Shown: positions 17,953 to 29,900, numbered from the stretch's first letter. The stretch: 64,000 nt of DNA from VRUE01 sp963840565 (GCA_963840565.1 CAWIZH010000004.1:248001-312000), one strand, 5' to 3'. Program-made: numbers and translations. The notes: a model not told the origin generated them from the letters alone.

Positions 17953-20900
17953 GTGCAGGGTCAACTTCGGAACCAGTGGTGCGCCTGGCCAGTGCTCATA
18001 ATGGTTGCCCTTGCCGTGGCCCTTCTGACGGGAGCCCCGATTGCCTCGGCGGAAATCAAGCCGAAAGAAGTCGACGCTTACCAAGAAACGTTTGACGTCT
18101 CCCGCGCGGAAGCAAGGGATCGACTGGAAGTTCAGAGCGAGGGAACTGAAGCCGACATCGTCGGAGGCCTCGAACAGAAGCTGGACGAGAACTTCGCAGG
18201 AGTCTGGTTCGACAATGCATCTGGCGAATTTGTCGTTCCGACTACTCCGGGAGCAGACCGTGGGGCCGTGAGCAACGAACTTACGAACGCGCAACTTGGA
18301 GGCGACTATCGCAGCCCCACCGTCGAGTACTCCTGGGAAGAGCTTGAAGCGGCTCAGCAACAAGTTAATGGCGAATTGCGCGACCTAATCGAAGCAGGAA
18401 AGGTTCAAACCTCGCTCGACCCACGCACCAATGCGGTGATCGTCGAAGTCGCAGAAGCGAGCAGCGCACAAAACTCAGCCATGCTCAAGCGAATTGCCAT
18501 TAAATCGGCGGTCAATGTCGAACTTCGCGACAAAGACACAGCTCGGTTTCATGCGAAGGCTTTGAGTTGCAGACCCTTTTTTCTCGAAAAATATTGCGAC
18601 ATCCCTCTTCGTGGAGGAGTGGGGATTGAGGAACATGAAGAAGGACTCCCCATTCGTACCTGCACGGCTGCCTTCCGGGCCAGAGGCGATACCAACGGCA
18701 AGAGGTATCTACTGACGGCGGGGCACTGTATCGACAGTCCTAGCGCCGAATCTCCACCGTTCCTGGAATGGGACAGCGCCGACAGCCTTCAAAATCCTCA
18801 TTACATCGGTGAAGTCGAGCAGCATACCTACCCCACCCACGATTGGGCAAAGATAGATGCGACAGGCTCCTATTGGGATGTCGCTCCATGGCCTTCGAGT
18901 GTTGTCTACTGGGGAGAAAACACAGGCACCGTAATTGAAGAAAATTACCCAATCAATGGGGAAGCGTCAAGTTACTTGTTTGAGACCGTCTGCCATTCCG
19001 GCGCGAGTACTGGGACTAGCTGTGGCACGGTAACCGGGTTGAATCAAACGGTATATTTTGAAGGCGACGGCTGGCTCATCGGCATGAACAGAGTGTTGAA
19101 CGGCTGTGCCTATGGAGGCGATAGCGGCGGCCCCGTGTTCGCAAGCAATATGGCGCTAGGAATGCTGAGCGGTGGTGAAGTCGATGAAGAACACATTTGC
19201 TCTGGTCCTGAATGGTATTACGGGAATATCACCGAAGCCACGGCAGCCCTCAACGTACACATTGCCACCGCGGCTCCAAGTCAGACATCAGTCAACATAA
19301 CCCCCCTGCAGTGTCCCGCGGGGTCGGTCATGGTGGGTGGAACCGTCAGCTCGGACGGGCACCCTGTCCGCTATGGCCAAGTCAGGATTGACCTCTCCAA
19401 GTGGGAAGGCAGCCAGTGGGTGTTCAAAGAATCGGTTCTGGCCAACGTGGGTAACGGTACCTACCAGGCTCAAGCCAACCCTGGCGCTGGCCAGTGGCGG
19501 GCAAAGGCCACGCTGCTTGCGTCCAACGGCCTCGCATCGTCTGAATCCGGCTACAAGGAACTCTTCACCAACAGCGTCAGCATCGACGAAAACGACGGGT
19601 CCGGCGGCCCTAGGGCTGTCTTCCAGTGCAAAGGCACCGCCGACGCCTTCTACCGCGACGTCAACGGCAGCCTGGGGCACCAGTGGTGGACTCAGGCGAG
19701 CGGCTGGGCCAGCGAAACCCGCCCGGCCGCGATCGCGGCCTCCTCGGTGCCTCGGGCGATTGCCCACGGCAACGGCACCGTCGACGTCTTCTACCGCGAC
19801 GTCAACGGCAACCTGGGCCACCAGTGGTGGGCCCAGGCGAGCGGCTGGGCCAGTGAAACCCGTTCGGCGGCGATGGCCTCCGATCCACATGTCGTCACCC
19901 AGCCCAACGGCACCGTTGACATCTTCTACCGCGATACCAACGGCAACCTGGGCCACCAGTGGTGGACGCAGGCCAACGGCTGGGGGGCCGAAACCCGTCC
20001 CGCGGTGATGGCCACAGACCCGGCCGTGACGGCCCAGGCCAACGGCAAGGTCGAAATCTATTATCGCGACGTCAACGGCAACCTCGGCCACCAGTGGTGG
20101 ACGCCCACGACCGGCTGGGGCTCGGAAACCCGCGCGGCTTCGATGGCCTCGGCCCCGCAGGTGACGACTCAGCCCAACGGCACCGTCGATGTCTTCTACC
20201 GCGACGTCAACGGCAACCTCGGCCACCAGTGGTGGTCGCCGACCACGGGTTGGGCCACTGAGACTCGCACCGCCTCGATTGCACCCTCCTCCACTCCTCG
20301 GGCGATCGCCCAGCAAAACGGCACCGTCGACGTCTTCTACCGCGACGTCAACGGCAGCCTCGGCCACCAGTGGTGGACCCCCTACAGCGGCTGGGCGAGC
20401 GAGACCCGGACGGCCTCGATGGCCTCCGAGCCCCACATTACCGCGCAGCTCAACGGGACGGTTGACGTCTTCTATCGCGACACCAACGGCAACCTCGGCC
20501 ACCAGTGGTGGACTCCGAGCAGCGGCTGGGCCAGCGAGACCCGGACAGCCTTGATGGCTTCCGATCCCCACATCATCGCCCAGGCAAACGGCACCGTCGA
20601 CGTCTTCTACCGCGATACCAGCGGCAACCTCGGCCACCAGTGGTGGACGCAGGCGAGCGGCTGGGCCAGCGAAACCCGCCCGGCCTCGATCGCTGCGAGG
20701 CCACCGATAGCCCTGACCGGTCCGGCAACCAACGTCGAAGACCACAGCGCCAAGCTCTATGCCGAAGTCAACCCCCAGGGCGAGTACACCTACTACTACT
20801 TCGAATACGGGTTGAGCCCGTCCTATGGCTCAAAACAGCCGGTTGCCCCAGCGGATGTCGGCACGTACGACGGCCCGATCTCGCTCGCCCAGCCGGTCGG

Positions 20901-22344
20901 CGAACTAGCCGAAGGAGTCGTCTACCACTACCGCGTGGTCGCGTTCAGCAGCGAAGGCATCAGCTACGGCAAAGACATGACCTTCGCCACGTCCAACATC
21001 AGGGGCCAGTTGAGTGGCCTCGCGGTCGTCGAGCCCTTCGATGGCAGCTCCTCCTCGCTTGCCAACTTCAGCTCCAATTGGTCGGCCTTGGGCTGGGCCG
21101 CGGGAACTGGGGCAAAGGGAGAAGACACGAGCACGGGCTGGCGCCCGGTCAATGCCTACCCGACGGTGAACGGCGCCTACATCAAAACTAACGTCAACGA
21201 CTCCGGCTCGGGAGTCGCGGCGGTCGCGACGCTGGCTCACAGCCCCTCGGGTATCAGCTGCTACTTCTCGCTTTGGCTCGACGCTACGGGCGCGGGAGCG
21301 TCACGAGCGGGGTATGAGCTGCGCTTCACCGAAACCGCGACCAATATCTACGAAGCAAAGCTCTCCAAGTGGCAGGCCGGGACCCAGACGGTCCTCGGCT
21401 CGAAATCGGGCTACTCCCTCGCCCAGGGAAGCTCGGTCGCGCTCGTCGACGGCGGCGCGACGGTGAGCGCACGGGTCGACACCGGCTCGGGCTTCTCCCA
21501 GTTGCTCGCCGCCTCCGATTCGTCCTTCAGCGGCGGCAGCGTGGGCCTCGAGGGCTCGGGCAACATCACCCGCCTCACCAATTTCAAGGCCGGCACACTA
21601 CCGCCGCCCTTGACCGCGCCACAAGGGCGCTGGTATCTCCGCAACGCCACCACCAGCGGCATCGCCGACATCGAATTCAACTACGGCGGGGCGGAACTGA
21701 TCCCGGTCGCCGGCGACTGGAACGGTGATGGCATCGATACGCCCGGCGCCTATAACAAGATCACCGGCCAGTGGTTCCTGCGCAACAGCAACACCGGTGG
21801 CAACGGGGAGATCAACTTCACCTACGGCGGCGGCGGCGAATTGCTGCCTGTCGTCGGCGACTGGAACAAAGACGGCATCGACACTCCCGGCCTCTACAAG
21901 CCGAGCACCGGCCAGTGGTTCCTGCGCAACTCCAACACGACCGGCGCAGGTGAAGTCAACTTCGTCTACGGCGGCGGCAGCGACACGCTGCCAATAGCCG
22001 GCGACTGGAACAACGACGGCACCGACACGATTGGGATCGTCGACCCCGATCCGGTCGCGGCCGACAAATGGTTCCTGCGCAACAGCAACACGGCCGGCGG
22101 CGGTGAAATCAACTTCACCTTCGGCAGCACCTTGAGCCTCGTTCCGCTTGTCGGCGACTGGAACAACGACGGCATCGACACCGCCGGCTTCTACAAGCCG
22201 ACGACGGGAGAATGGTATTTGCGCAACTTCAACACGACCGGAGGCGGGGAAATCAACCCAATCTACGGCGGCGGCAGCACGACCAAGCCCGTGATCGGGG
22301 ACTGGAACAAAGACGGGACCGACACGATCGGGGTTGTGAATTGA
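17953..22344 (+). CDS. giant secreted S1-type serine protease with lectin-like and FG-GAP-like repeats
   Basis: A 1463-aa exported protein. GTG 17953 was chosen because GGGGGAGAGA (17941-17950) sits just before it. The signal peptide ends near ASAEIK, followed by a pro-region (about 40-235) and a chymotrypsin-fold protease with the full triad: His258 in TAGHC, Asp297 in THDWAKID and Ser391 in GDSGGPVF. Next come an Ig-like linker, eight near-identical repeats (about 560-915) reading FYRDVNGNLGHQWW, like PLL-type lectin propeller blades, an Fn3-like domain, a jelly-roll-like domain (about 1020-1210) and about five GDWNGDGIDTPG repeats resembling FG-GAP/VCBS calcium sites. It probably binds glycans or surfaces and cleaves protein there. 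The protease part is less GC-rich than its neighbours, suggesting acquisition. Confidence 0.85.
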   Translation: MQGQLRNQWCAWPVLIMVALAVALLTGAPIASAEIKPKEVDAYQETFDVSRAEARDRLEVQSEGTEADIVGGLEQKLDENFAGVWFDNASGEFVVPTTPGADRGAVSNELTNAQLGGDYRSPTVEYSWEELEAAQQQVNGELRDLIEAGKVQTSLDPRTNAVIVEVAEASSAQNSAMLKRIAIKSAVNVELRDKDTARFHAKALSCRPFFLEKYCDIPLRGGVGIEEHEEGLPIRTCTAAFRARGDTNGKRYLLTAGHCIDSPSAESPPFLEWDSADSLQNPHYIGEVEQHTYPTHDWAKIDATGSYWDVAPWPSSVVYWGENTGTVIEENYPINGEASSYLFETVCHSGASTGTSCGTVTGLNQTVYFEGDGWLIGMNRVLNGCAYGGDSGGPVFASNMALGMLSGGEVDEEHICSGPEWYYGNITEATAALNVHIATAAPSQTSVNITPLQCPAGSVMVGGTVSSDGHPVRYGQVRIDLSKWEGSQWVFKESVLANVGNGTYQAQANPGAGQWRAKATLLASNGLASSESGYKELFTNSVSIDENDGSGGPRAVFQCKGTADAFYRDVNGSLGHQWWTQASGWASETRPAAIAASSVPRAIAHGNGTVDVFYRDVNGNLGHQWWAQASGWASETRSAAMASDPHVVTQPNGTVDIFYRDTNGNLGHQWWTQANGWGAETRPAVMATDPAVTAQANGKVEIYYRDVNGNLGHQWWTPTTGWGSETRAASMASAPQVTTQPNGTVDVFYRDVNGNLGHQWWSPTTGWATETRTASIAPSSTPRAIAQQNGTVDVFYRDVNGSLGHQWWTPYSGWASETRTASMASEPHITAQLNGTVDVFYRDTNGNLGHQWWTPSSGWASETRTALMASDPHIIAQANGTVDVFYRDTSGNLGHQWWTQASGWASETRPASIAARPPIALTGPATNVEDHSAKLYAEVNPQGEYTYYYFEYGLSPSYGSKQPVAPADVGTYDGPISLAQPVGELAEGVVYHYRVVAFSSEGISYGKDMTFATSNIRGQLSGLAVVEPFDGSSSSLANFSSNWSALGWAAGTGAKGEDTSTGWRPVNAYPTVNGAYIKTNVNDSGSGVAAVATLAHSPSGISCYFSLWLDATGAGASRAGYELRFTETATNIYEAKLSKWQAGTQTVLGSKSGYSLAQGSSVALVDGGATVSARVDTGSGFSQLLAASDSSFSGGSVGLEGSGNITRLTNFKAGTLPPPLTAPQGRWYLRNATTSGIADIEFNYGGAELIPVAGDWNGDGIDTPGAYNKITGQWFLRNSNTGGNGEINFTYGGGGELLPVVGDWNKDGIDTPGLYKPSTGQWFLRNSNTTGAGEVNFVYGGGSDTLPIAGDWNNDGTDTIGIVDPDPVAADKWFLRNSNTAGGGEINFTFGSTLSLVPLVGDWNNDGIDTAGFYKPTTGEWYLRNFNTTGGGEINPIYGGGSTTKPVIGDWNKDGTDTIGVVN
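19637..20696 (+). repeat. eight tandem about 130-bp coding repeats
   Basis: Within the protease gene, eight blades of about 44-46 codons repeat with high DNA identity. Each carries FYRD, then a Gly-His-Gln-Trp-Trp core and a GWxxET end. Spacing varies slightly (two blades are longer, with SSVPRAIA or SSTPRAIA). The high DNA identity points to recent duplication or gene conversion. This is a protein propeller repeat, not a CRISPR array. Confidence 0.85.
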
Positions 22345-22349
22345 CTCGG

Positions 22350-22380
22350 GGGCTGGCCGGCGTCATCGGCCGGCCAGCCC
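22350..22380 (+). terminator. hairpin after the protease gene
   Basis: Arms GGGCTGGCCGG (22350-22360) and CCGGCCAGCCC (22370-22380) are perfectly complementary with a 9-nt loop. It begins 5 bp after the protease stop and is not followed by a T run, so it may be a weak or factor-assisted terminator. Confidence 0.55.
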
Positions 22381-22394
22381 TCTAACCTGTGCCC

Positions 22395-23447
22395 ATGGCC
22401 ACAATGCACAGGGCGGCGCTCACGCTCACCATCTGCCTGCTCCTCGCGCTTGCCACTGCTTCCACGGCAAGCGCGACCCTGGCCTTCACCCGCAACCCGC
22501 TCAGCCCGGCCGTTTATGTTGCAAATGACAACGGCTCGGCGGCTCGGAAGATCGGTCCTGGCTCAAATCCCCGCGTCTCGCCGGATGGGCAGACCGTTGC
22601 CTTCTACCGCTTTGGCAAGGGCAATCAGCCGTCGGAATTGGTTGTGGCCCCCGCTTCCGGCGGACCGGTTAGAAAGCTGGCGAGCGGCTGGCGTGATCCG
22701 TTTGTCTTCGCCTGGTCGCCCGACTCGGCGACGGTCGCGGTGCTGCTCGGTCCCGAAATCGGCAAGCAGCGCCTGACGCTGATCGATGTGGCCAGCGGAG
22801 CTCAGCAGACGGTGGCCAGCGGTTTCTTCAGTGGCGTCAGCTTCGCGCCCGCCGGCGGGCAGATCGTCTACGGGCTGACGAACACCGAATTCGGCTCCAA
22901 GAGCGACGTCTACCGCTTCGACATTCCCGAACCTGGCGCGGTCTTCATCCAGGCTCCGAGGCCGGTTCGTCTCACCGCCGATCACAAGTCCTCGAGCCCG
23001 CTCTGGGGGCCTGACGAAAAGATCGCCTTCGTCAAGCACCTCGGCGAAAAGAACCGCAAGTACGGGCCCAAGAACGACCTCTTCCTAATGAATTCGAACG
23101 GCAAGGCGGTCAAGCGGCTCACCCATACCAAGGTCGAGCCGCTGCTTTCTGGTCTCAGCCCGACTGCCTGGTCGGCCAACGGTAAGCACCTGCTCACCGA
23201 GTTCGGCGGCCAGGACACGACCTACGCGGTCACGGTCAACCCGAAGACTGGCGCCGAACGGGCGCTTACCAAGGAACGCGAGGTCGGCTTCGTCGGCACA
23301 GCGCTATCCAGCAACGGCAAGCTCGTGCTCGGCAGCCTCGGCGGCTTCGAACCCGGCCCCGGCCACAAGGTGGTCAGCATCCCCTATGCCGGCGGCAAGC
23401 CCAAGGTGCTCGCCAACAACGCCTCGGAACCCGACTGGAGTCGCTGA
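22395..23447 (+). CDS. exported TolB-like WD40/PD40 propeller protein
   Basis: A 350-aa protein with a signal peptide ending near ASTASA and several PD40-type blades of the pattern PRVSPDGQTVAFYRF, FAWSPDSATVAVLLG and PTAWSANGKHLLTEF. Such propellers bind partner proteins or glycans outside the membrane; without Pal or Tol genes nearby it is not TolB itself. The ATG at 22395 is preferred to GTG 22389. The stop overlaps the cupin start by one base (TGATG), so the two are coupled. The gene sits between the two giant secreted-protein genes. Confidence 0.75.
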   Translation: MATMHRAALTLTICLLLALATASTASATLAFTRNPLSPAVYVANDNGSAARKIGPGSNPRVSPDGQTVAFYRFGKGNQPSELVVAPASGGPVRKLASGWRDPFVFAWSPDSATVAVLLGPEIGKQRLTLIDVASGAQQTVASGFFSGVSFAPAGGQIVYGLTNTEFGSKSDVYRFDIPEPGAVFIQAPRPVRLTADHKSSSPLWGPDEKIAFVKHLGEKNRKYGPKNDLFLMNSNGKAVKRLTHTKVEPLLSGLSPTAWSANGKHLLTEFGGQDTTYAVTVNPKTGAERALTKEREVGFVGTALSSNGKLVLGSLGGFEPGPGHKVVSIPYAGGKPKVLANNASEPDWSR

Positions 23448-23821
23448 TGGCCGGAGGCTTCACGATCAAGCACCGTGACGAGTTCGAGTCGATGGAGGGT
23501 TCGGGCGACTCGACCTGGCGCCTGGCGCGCAAGGCGCTGGGCACCTCGGCCTTCGGTTTCAATCTTGTCGAAATCGATCCCGGTGGGCAGATCCCCGAGC
23601 ACGATGAGGGCGGCAGCGGCCAGGTTGAGCTCTACGCAATCCTCGAGGGCGAGGCCGTGCTGCGAATCGAGGGCGAGGACCACCCGGCACCGGCCGGCAC
23701 CTTCGCCTCGATCGAACCACCGGCGAGCCGCACGATTCTCAACCGCTCCGACGCCTCGGTCACCGCACTGCTGATTGGCGTTCACCCCGAGGGCGACTAC
23801 TCGCCGCCTTCCTTCGCCTAG
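23447..23821 (+). CDS. cupin-domain protein
   Basis: A 124-aa single-domain cupin. The first conserved motif is recognisable as GGQIPEHDEGGSGQVELYA and the barrel continues with LEGEAVLRIEGEDHPAPAG. The metal-binding His set is incomplete compared with classical cupins (H in PEHDE is kept), so it may be a binding rather than a catalytic member. It is translationally coupled to the propeller gene upstream. Ligand unknown. Confidence 0.75.
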   Translation: MAGGFTIKHRDEFESMEGSGDSTWRLARKALGTSAFGFNLVEIDPGGQIPEHDEGGSGQVELYAILEGEAVLRIEGEDHPAPAGTFASIEPPASRTILNRSDASVTALLIGVHPEGDYSPPSFA

Positions 23822-23968
23822 CTAAGTCCGCCTGCCGGCGGCGACCGGGAATGCACCACTATGGCTGTTCCACCTCGGTGCTTTGCGCCACATTGGGGGA
23901 GCGGCTGAACCCGGTGGGATGAAAAGCTCGCGCCACTTGAGCTGTGTAATCACGGAGCGGGGGAGAGA

Positions 23969-26900
23969 ATGACCAAGGGGAGCTGTCGAAGCGTATTGCT
24001 CGGAGTGCTGTTTGCCTGTTCGTTCCTTGGTGTTGCTGTGGCTCCGGCGGTTGCCGGCACAGCGAGCGAAGTCGAAGCGCTGCCGACCCTGGACGCACTC
24101 AATCGCGCTGAAAATCCGCTTTCCAACAGCGGAAAATGGTCCGCCCTCTTCTGGGACAACAGCTCCTCCGGACACAACACCGGGCAAGACCTCGCCGCGG
24201 GCTGGGGCCCGTACGATGGCTATTCGACGGTCAACGGTGCCTATTGGAATTCATCGACCTTCAGCGATCAATCCGGCGACGCTGCTTCCGTCACTATGCA
24301 GACTGCTCCCGGCAGCCTAAATCACTACGTGGGCCTGTGGCTGAACATGGGCGCTCCGGGATCGGCGAAGTCCGGTTATCAGTTGCGTTGGATCCTCAAC
24401 TCCGGTGGCACCTACACCGTGAAGCTCTCGAAGTGGACCTCGGGCAGCGAGGCGGTCCTTGCCACGAACGCCTCCGTATCCATCCCGGCCGGAACGACGA
24501 TGGCGATCTCCGACAGCGGGGCGACGGTGGCCGCGTGGAAGGGAACCGGTGGCACTCTGACGGCGCTCTTCTCGGCGTCCGACTCGACCTACAGCAGCGG
24601 CTACGCCGGAATCGAGGGTTCGGGGAACGCCAGCCGCTCGACCAACTTCAAGGCCGGCAGCATGATGGCGACCAAGATCGCCAACCTGCCGGTGTCCGAC
24701 CCGCTGAACAGGAGCGAAGAAACCCTCTCCTACAACGGCAGGTGGGCGGCTCTGAACTGGGCCGAAGGCACCCGTAAACCTGGCCAAGACACGACGGAAG
24801 GCTGGAGCTCCTACGACGCCTACCCCAAAGTCAACGGGGCCTACTGGTTTCAAGGCACGCTTTCGGACTCCTCGGGCTGGGACGCAGCCTCGCTGACGAT
24901 GCAAAAAGCGTCCGGCACTCTCAACCATTACACGGCACTGTGGCTGGACATGTCGAGCCCGGGCTCGACGAAGTCCGGCTATGAGTTGCGCCTGCGCACG
25001 AACAACGACGGCGTTACGTATGCACTAATCCTTGAAAAGTGGGTGTCTGGAACAAAAACTGAACTCACCTGGGAAAACGTGAACGCCCCGGCCGGAACGA
25101 CCCTGGCCCTGGTTGACGAAGGCACCAAGGTAAGTGCCTGGATGGGCACTGGCGGCACCCTGGCCAAGGTGCTCTCGGCCACCGACTCGACCTACGGCAG
25201 CGGCTATGCGGGGATCGAGGGCTCCGGCACGATTCGCTCGACCAACTTCAGAATTGGGACCGCCCTTTCGTCCAAGATTGCCAACCTGCCAGTGTCCGAT
25301 CAGCTGAACAGGAATGAAGCGACTCTTTCCAACGGGGGTAAGTGGACGGCCCTGAACTGGGCCGAAGGCACCCACAAACCGGGCCAGGACACCACGGAAG
25401 GCTGGACCTCGTACGACGCCTACCCGACCGCCAATGGTGCCTACTGGAATCAGGGCACGCTCTCGGACTCCCTGGGCTGGGATGCGGCCACGGCGACCCT
25501 GCAAAAAGCGTCCGGCACTCTCAACCACTACGCGGCCCTGTGGCTGAACATGCCGAGCCCGACCACTGCCAAGTCCGGCTATGAGTTGCGCTTGCGCACG
25601 AACAACGACGGCGTCACGTATGCCCTGATCCTCGAAAAGTGGGTGTCTGGAACAAAAACCGAACTCGAATGGGCATACGTGAACACATCTCCGGGCCAAT
25701 CCATCAGCCTTGTGGATGAAGGCTCAACCGTGTCGGCCTGGCAGGGCTCGGTCAAGGTGCTTTCAGTTGCCGACTCGACCTACAGCAGCGGCTATGCGGG
25801 CATGGAAGGCTCCGGCACGATCCGCTCGACCAACTTCAAGGCCGGCAGCGCGGCAACAAGCACCGATGCCCCGGACACCAGCATCGCCGCCGGTTCATCG
25901 GCCGGGCTTGTACCGCCAAACGTGGCGTTCTCGTTTACTTCGAACGAAACCGGCTCAACCTTCGAATGCTCGATCGACGGCGGCGCCTACAGTGGCTGCA
26001 GCTCGCCCAAGTCCTACCAGGGCCTCTCGGAAGGCACGCACACATTTGGGGTGCGCGCGGTGAGTGCGGCGGGAACAGATCAAACTCCGGCCGAACGTAG
26101 CGTGCAGGTCCTCACAGCCGAAAAAACGATCAAAGGAACGCCTCTTCGAGACAACCTGAACCGCCAGGAACTGCCGCTGAGCAGCGGCAAATGGTCCAAA
26201 CTCAACTGGACGACCGGAATCGGCGGAGCGTGGAGCAGCGAAGGATCTTACGGCTATGTCTCCAACTGCGGCGGGTGCAATGTGGGGGCCTACTGGAATC
26301 CGAAAACCTTCGATGACGCCACCGGCGCCGTCATCGTCGGCGGCAGCGTCAACTCGGCGGCTGCCTATGAAGGCGAACGGCTTGCCTTGTGGCTCGACAT
26401 GCCAAATCCGGGATCTGTCAAGTCCGGCTACGAAGCCAGGTTCGAAGCTTCGGTCAGCAACTACAAGTACGAATTGTCCAAATGGGTCTCGGGAGCTCGA
26501 ACGGTACTCGGCTCCTACTCGACCGGCAGCATCGCGCAGCCCGGGAGCACGATCTTCCTCACCAAGACGGGGGGGAACCTCACGCTGTGGTCTGGCACCG
26601 CGGGCAGCTACTCCCAGGTGCTGCAGGCAAATGACTCGACCTACTCCAGCGGCTACGCCGGGATGGAACAGAATGGGAGCTACCCGTCGATCAACAACTT
26701 CCGCGCCGGCCAGATCGACATTCAGGCGCCAGACACGAGCATCAGCAGCGGCCCCAGCGGCAAAGTGTTCCCCGACGTGACCTTCGCCTTCACCGCGACT
26801 GAGGAAGCAACGTTCGAATGCTCAATGGATGGCGGCGCCTACGCGACCTGCCCCACGCCAAAGGAATACCACGGCCTAGCCACCGGCTCGCATACCTTCC

Positions 26901-29900
26901 GTGTCAGAGCGGTTGATCTTTCCGGAAACCAGGACACGACGCCAGCCGAACGCAGCTTCACGGTCGTCGAACCACCGCAGACGACGATCACTTCTCCCCA
27001 GCCGAGCTTCACGAGCAACGAAGAACCACCGATCACGTTCAGCTCGAGCAAAGCCGGTTCAACCTTCAAATGCTCGCTCGACGGGGCCGCCTACAGCACA
27101 TGCACATCGCCGTATGTAATGCCGACGAACCTCAACAAAGCGACTTGGCACACGTTCCTGGTCAAGGCTACGGACAAAGAAGCCAACACCGACCCAACGC
27201 CCGCGGAATGGAAGTTCAACCTGGGCATCTACGGGCCGGCGCCCGCGACGAGCAAGCTCGTCTACCCCGAAGACGGTCAGAAGACCGCCAGCTACTACAC
27301 GCTGAAAGCGGAATGGGGCAGCGCGCCAGAAGGCGGGGGCGTCACCGGCGTCAGCTTCCAGATGGAGCTTCCCGGCTGGGACGTATTCAAAGCCGTTCCC
27401 ACCGAATGTGTGATCGACGGCCAGGGGAAACATGTGTCTTGGCCGCTTTCCGTGGCAAGCAACCCGGGGCACACCGAACCGGTCTTCCTCGGAGTCAAAG
27501 GCTGCGCGCCCTTTGAGGAAGCCGGCTACCCCGAAAAGGAAATCAAGTTCCGTGCCGCTTTCGACGGAGGTTCGAAAGCTGCCGGGGCAAGTGAGCCCGT
27601 CCCCACCGAATTTGTCCACAAGTACAACACGAGCCGTGTTGGCGACGCCACCGAAACGGTCGGCCCTGTCTCGGTCGACCTCATCACCGGAGGTTTCACA
27701 CTCAGCCGCACAGATGTCTCGATTCCGGTGCCAGGCACCGAAGCGAACCTCGAATTCACACGCTCCTACGATTCCACTATCGAGAACAATCTTGCGGGCT
27801 ACTCGACCGTCCTCGGGGGCTGGTGGCAGCCCGCGACGCCGGTGGAATCCGAATACGAAGGCGAAGCCTGGCGCAGGCTGAAGGAAGAAGTCATCCCCTA
27901 CAGGCCACCGGTCTTCGAAAAGGAATGCTGGGACGAAGAAGGCGAAACGGTGAGCTGCGGCGCCGGATGCAACCCCGAATTCTGCGAAGAATGGGAAGCA
28001 GAAGAAGCGCAGCCTGAAGAACGCTGGATGGAACTCACCGACAACGAAGGTGGAGGAATCACCTTCGAAATCAGCGGCGAAAACTATGTTTCACCGGACT
28101 ACGCTGCGGAATTGAAGCTAAAAAGAGAAGACTCCGAACACATCGTGCTCAGTACGTCCGACGGAACGCACACGATCTTCACCAAGACCAATGGCCAAGA
28201 ATACCTGCCCAAGGAAGTCTCCTTCCAGGCTACTCCGACAGCCGCCAGGATGATCTATGAAACCACCTCGCACTCTTGGGAAAAACTGAAGCTGGTCCGC
28301 GAGATAGCCCCGTCGCAGTCAGGGGTTACCTGTGGTGATTTCACCTCTATTGAATCCGAAGGCTGCCGCACCCTCAAATTCGAATACGAACCCTACAACC
28401 ACTGGGTGGAATGGGGCTCTTATGGCGAATTGCACGTTGCTCTGGCCTCCATTCGCTATTACAACGCAAGTGGCCTGCCCGCGACGTCGCAGAAGGTCGC
28501 CGAATACTACTACGGTCACGAAATGGAATTGACGGAAGAGTGGGACCCGAGGCTGCCGAAAGTGAGGGAGACCTACACCTACCACAGTCCTGGCTGGAAC
28601 AATAAGATCACCGCTATCACTCCTCCCGGCGAAGAACCGTGGAAATTTGACTATTACTTCCGACTGAACGAAATCGGCGAATGGGAAGCCCCGCTCAAGA
28701 GCGTCAGCCGTGCGAGCCTGGTCGAAGGCGAACCGACGGCGACCACGACGGTGGCGTATGGGGTGCCAGTCTCCGGAGAAGGCGCTCCGTATGACCTGAG
28801 CGCGAGCGCCGTCGCCAAATGGGGGCAGTTGGACTACCCGGTCGACGCAACGGCGATCTTCCCGCCGACCGAGGTGCCAGGAGAAGAACCGAGCGACTAC
28901 GACCAGGCCGTGGTCCACTACATGGATCCCGACGGCAACCAGGTGAACACCGCATCCCCGGCTCCGCCGGGAGTCGAAGGCGATGTGATCACGACCTCGG
29001 AAGTCGATGCGCGTGGCAATCTCGTGCGCTCGCTTGGTGCCCGCGCCCGCCTGGAAGCGCTCGCCGCCGGAGATCCGGTCGCCCGTTCCCACGAGCTCGA
29101 TTCTCACTCGATTTACAGCAGTGACGGCACCCGCGAACTCGAATCATGGGGCCCGTTGCATCAGGTGCGCCTCAAGAACGGCGAAACGGTCGAAGCTCGG
29201 ACGCATACGAAGACTGAATACGACAAAGGCGCTCCGGAATTGAAAGAAGGCGAAGTTGCGCCGAACCTCCCGACGAGGGAAGAAGAAGGCGCGGCGATTC
29301 CAGGCCAGGAAAAAGACAAAGACGTCAGCGTCTCCGAAACCCACTACGAATGGAAACTCCGCCTGCCGGCGGAAACCATCACCGACCCCGAAGGATTGAA
29401 CCTGATCACCAAGATCGCCTATAGCTCCGCTGGGCAGGTCAAAGAAGAAAGCCAGCCCTCCGATACAAAAGGGGAAAAGGCGGGCACCGCCAAGACCGTG
29501 TTCTACACGGCGGGAGCCAACTCCGAAAACGAAGCCTGCGGGAACAAGAAAGCTTGGGCGGGGCTGCCTTGCTTGACCCGCCCGGCCGCCGAACCGAGTC
29601 CGGCCGAAGCAAATCCGAAGATGCCCTGGACATGGCTCACCAAGTACACCAACCTTGACGAGCTCGAAGAATCCCAGCAGAAGACCAACGGAGCGTTGGT
29701 GCACGCGACCACGATGACGTACGACTCCATGGGGCGCGTGAAAACGACCCAGGAAACCGGCGAAGGTACGGCGCTTCCGCCGGTCGAAACGCTCTATGAC
29801 GACGAAAGCACCGGCCGGCCTTACAGCACTCGTTTCCAAAGTGAATTGAGCACCTCTCAACAGCTCGCCGGTTTGCCGACGGTCAACCCCTTCAATGGGA

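Noticed and set aside
19637..20696. CRISPR-like regular repeats
   Set aside because: Repeat unit is about 130 bp, in frame, and encodes FYRD-GHQWW propeller blades; no spacers or cas genes.
19288..20745. 485-codon reverse frame across the protease repeats
   Set aside because: Its repeats mirror the eight propeller blades; no independent signal.
23822..23968. separate small gene between the cupin and RHS genes
   Set aside because: Reverse frames here run into the RHS gene and lack a start with a ribosome site; the segment reads as an upstream leader.
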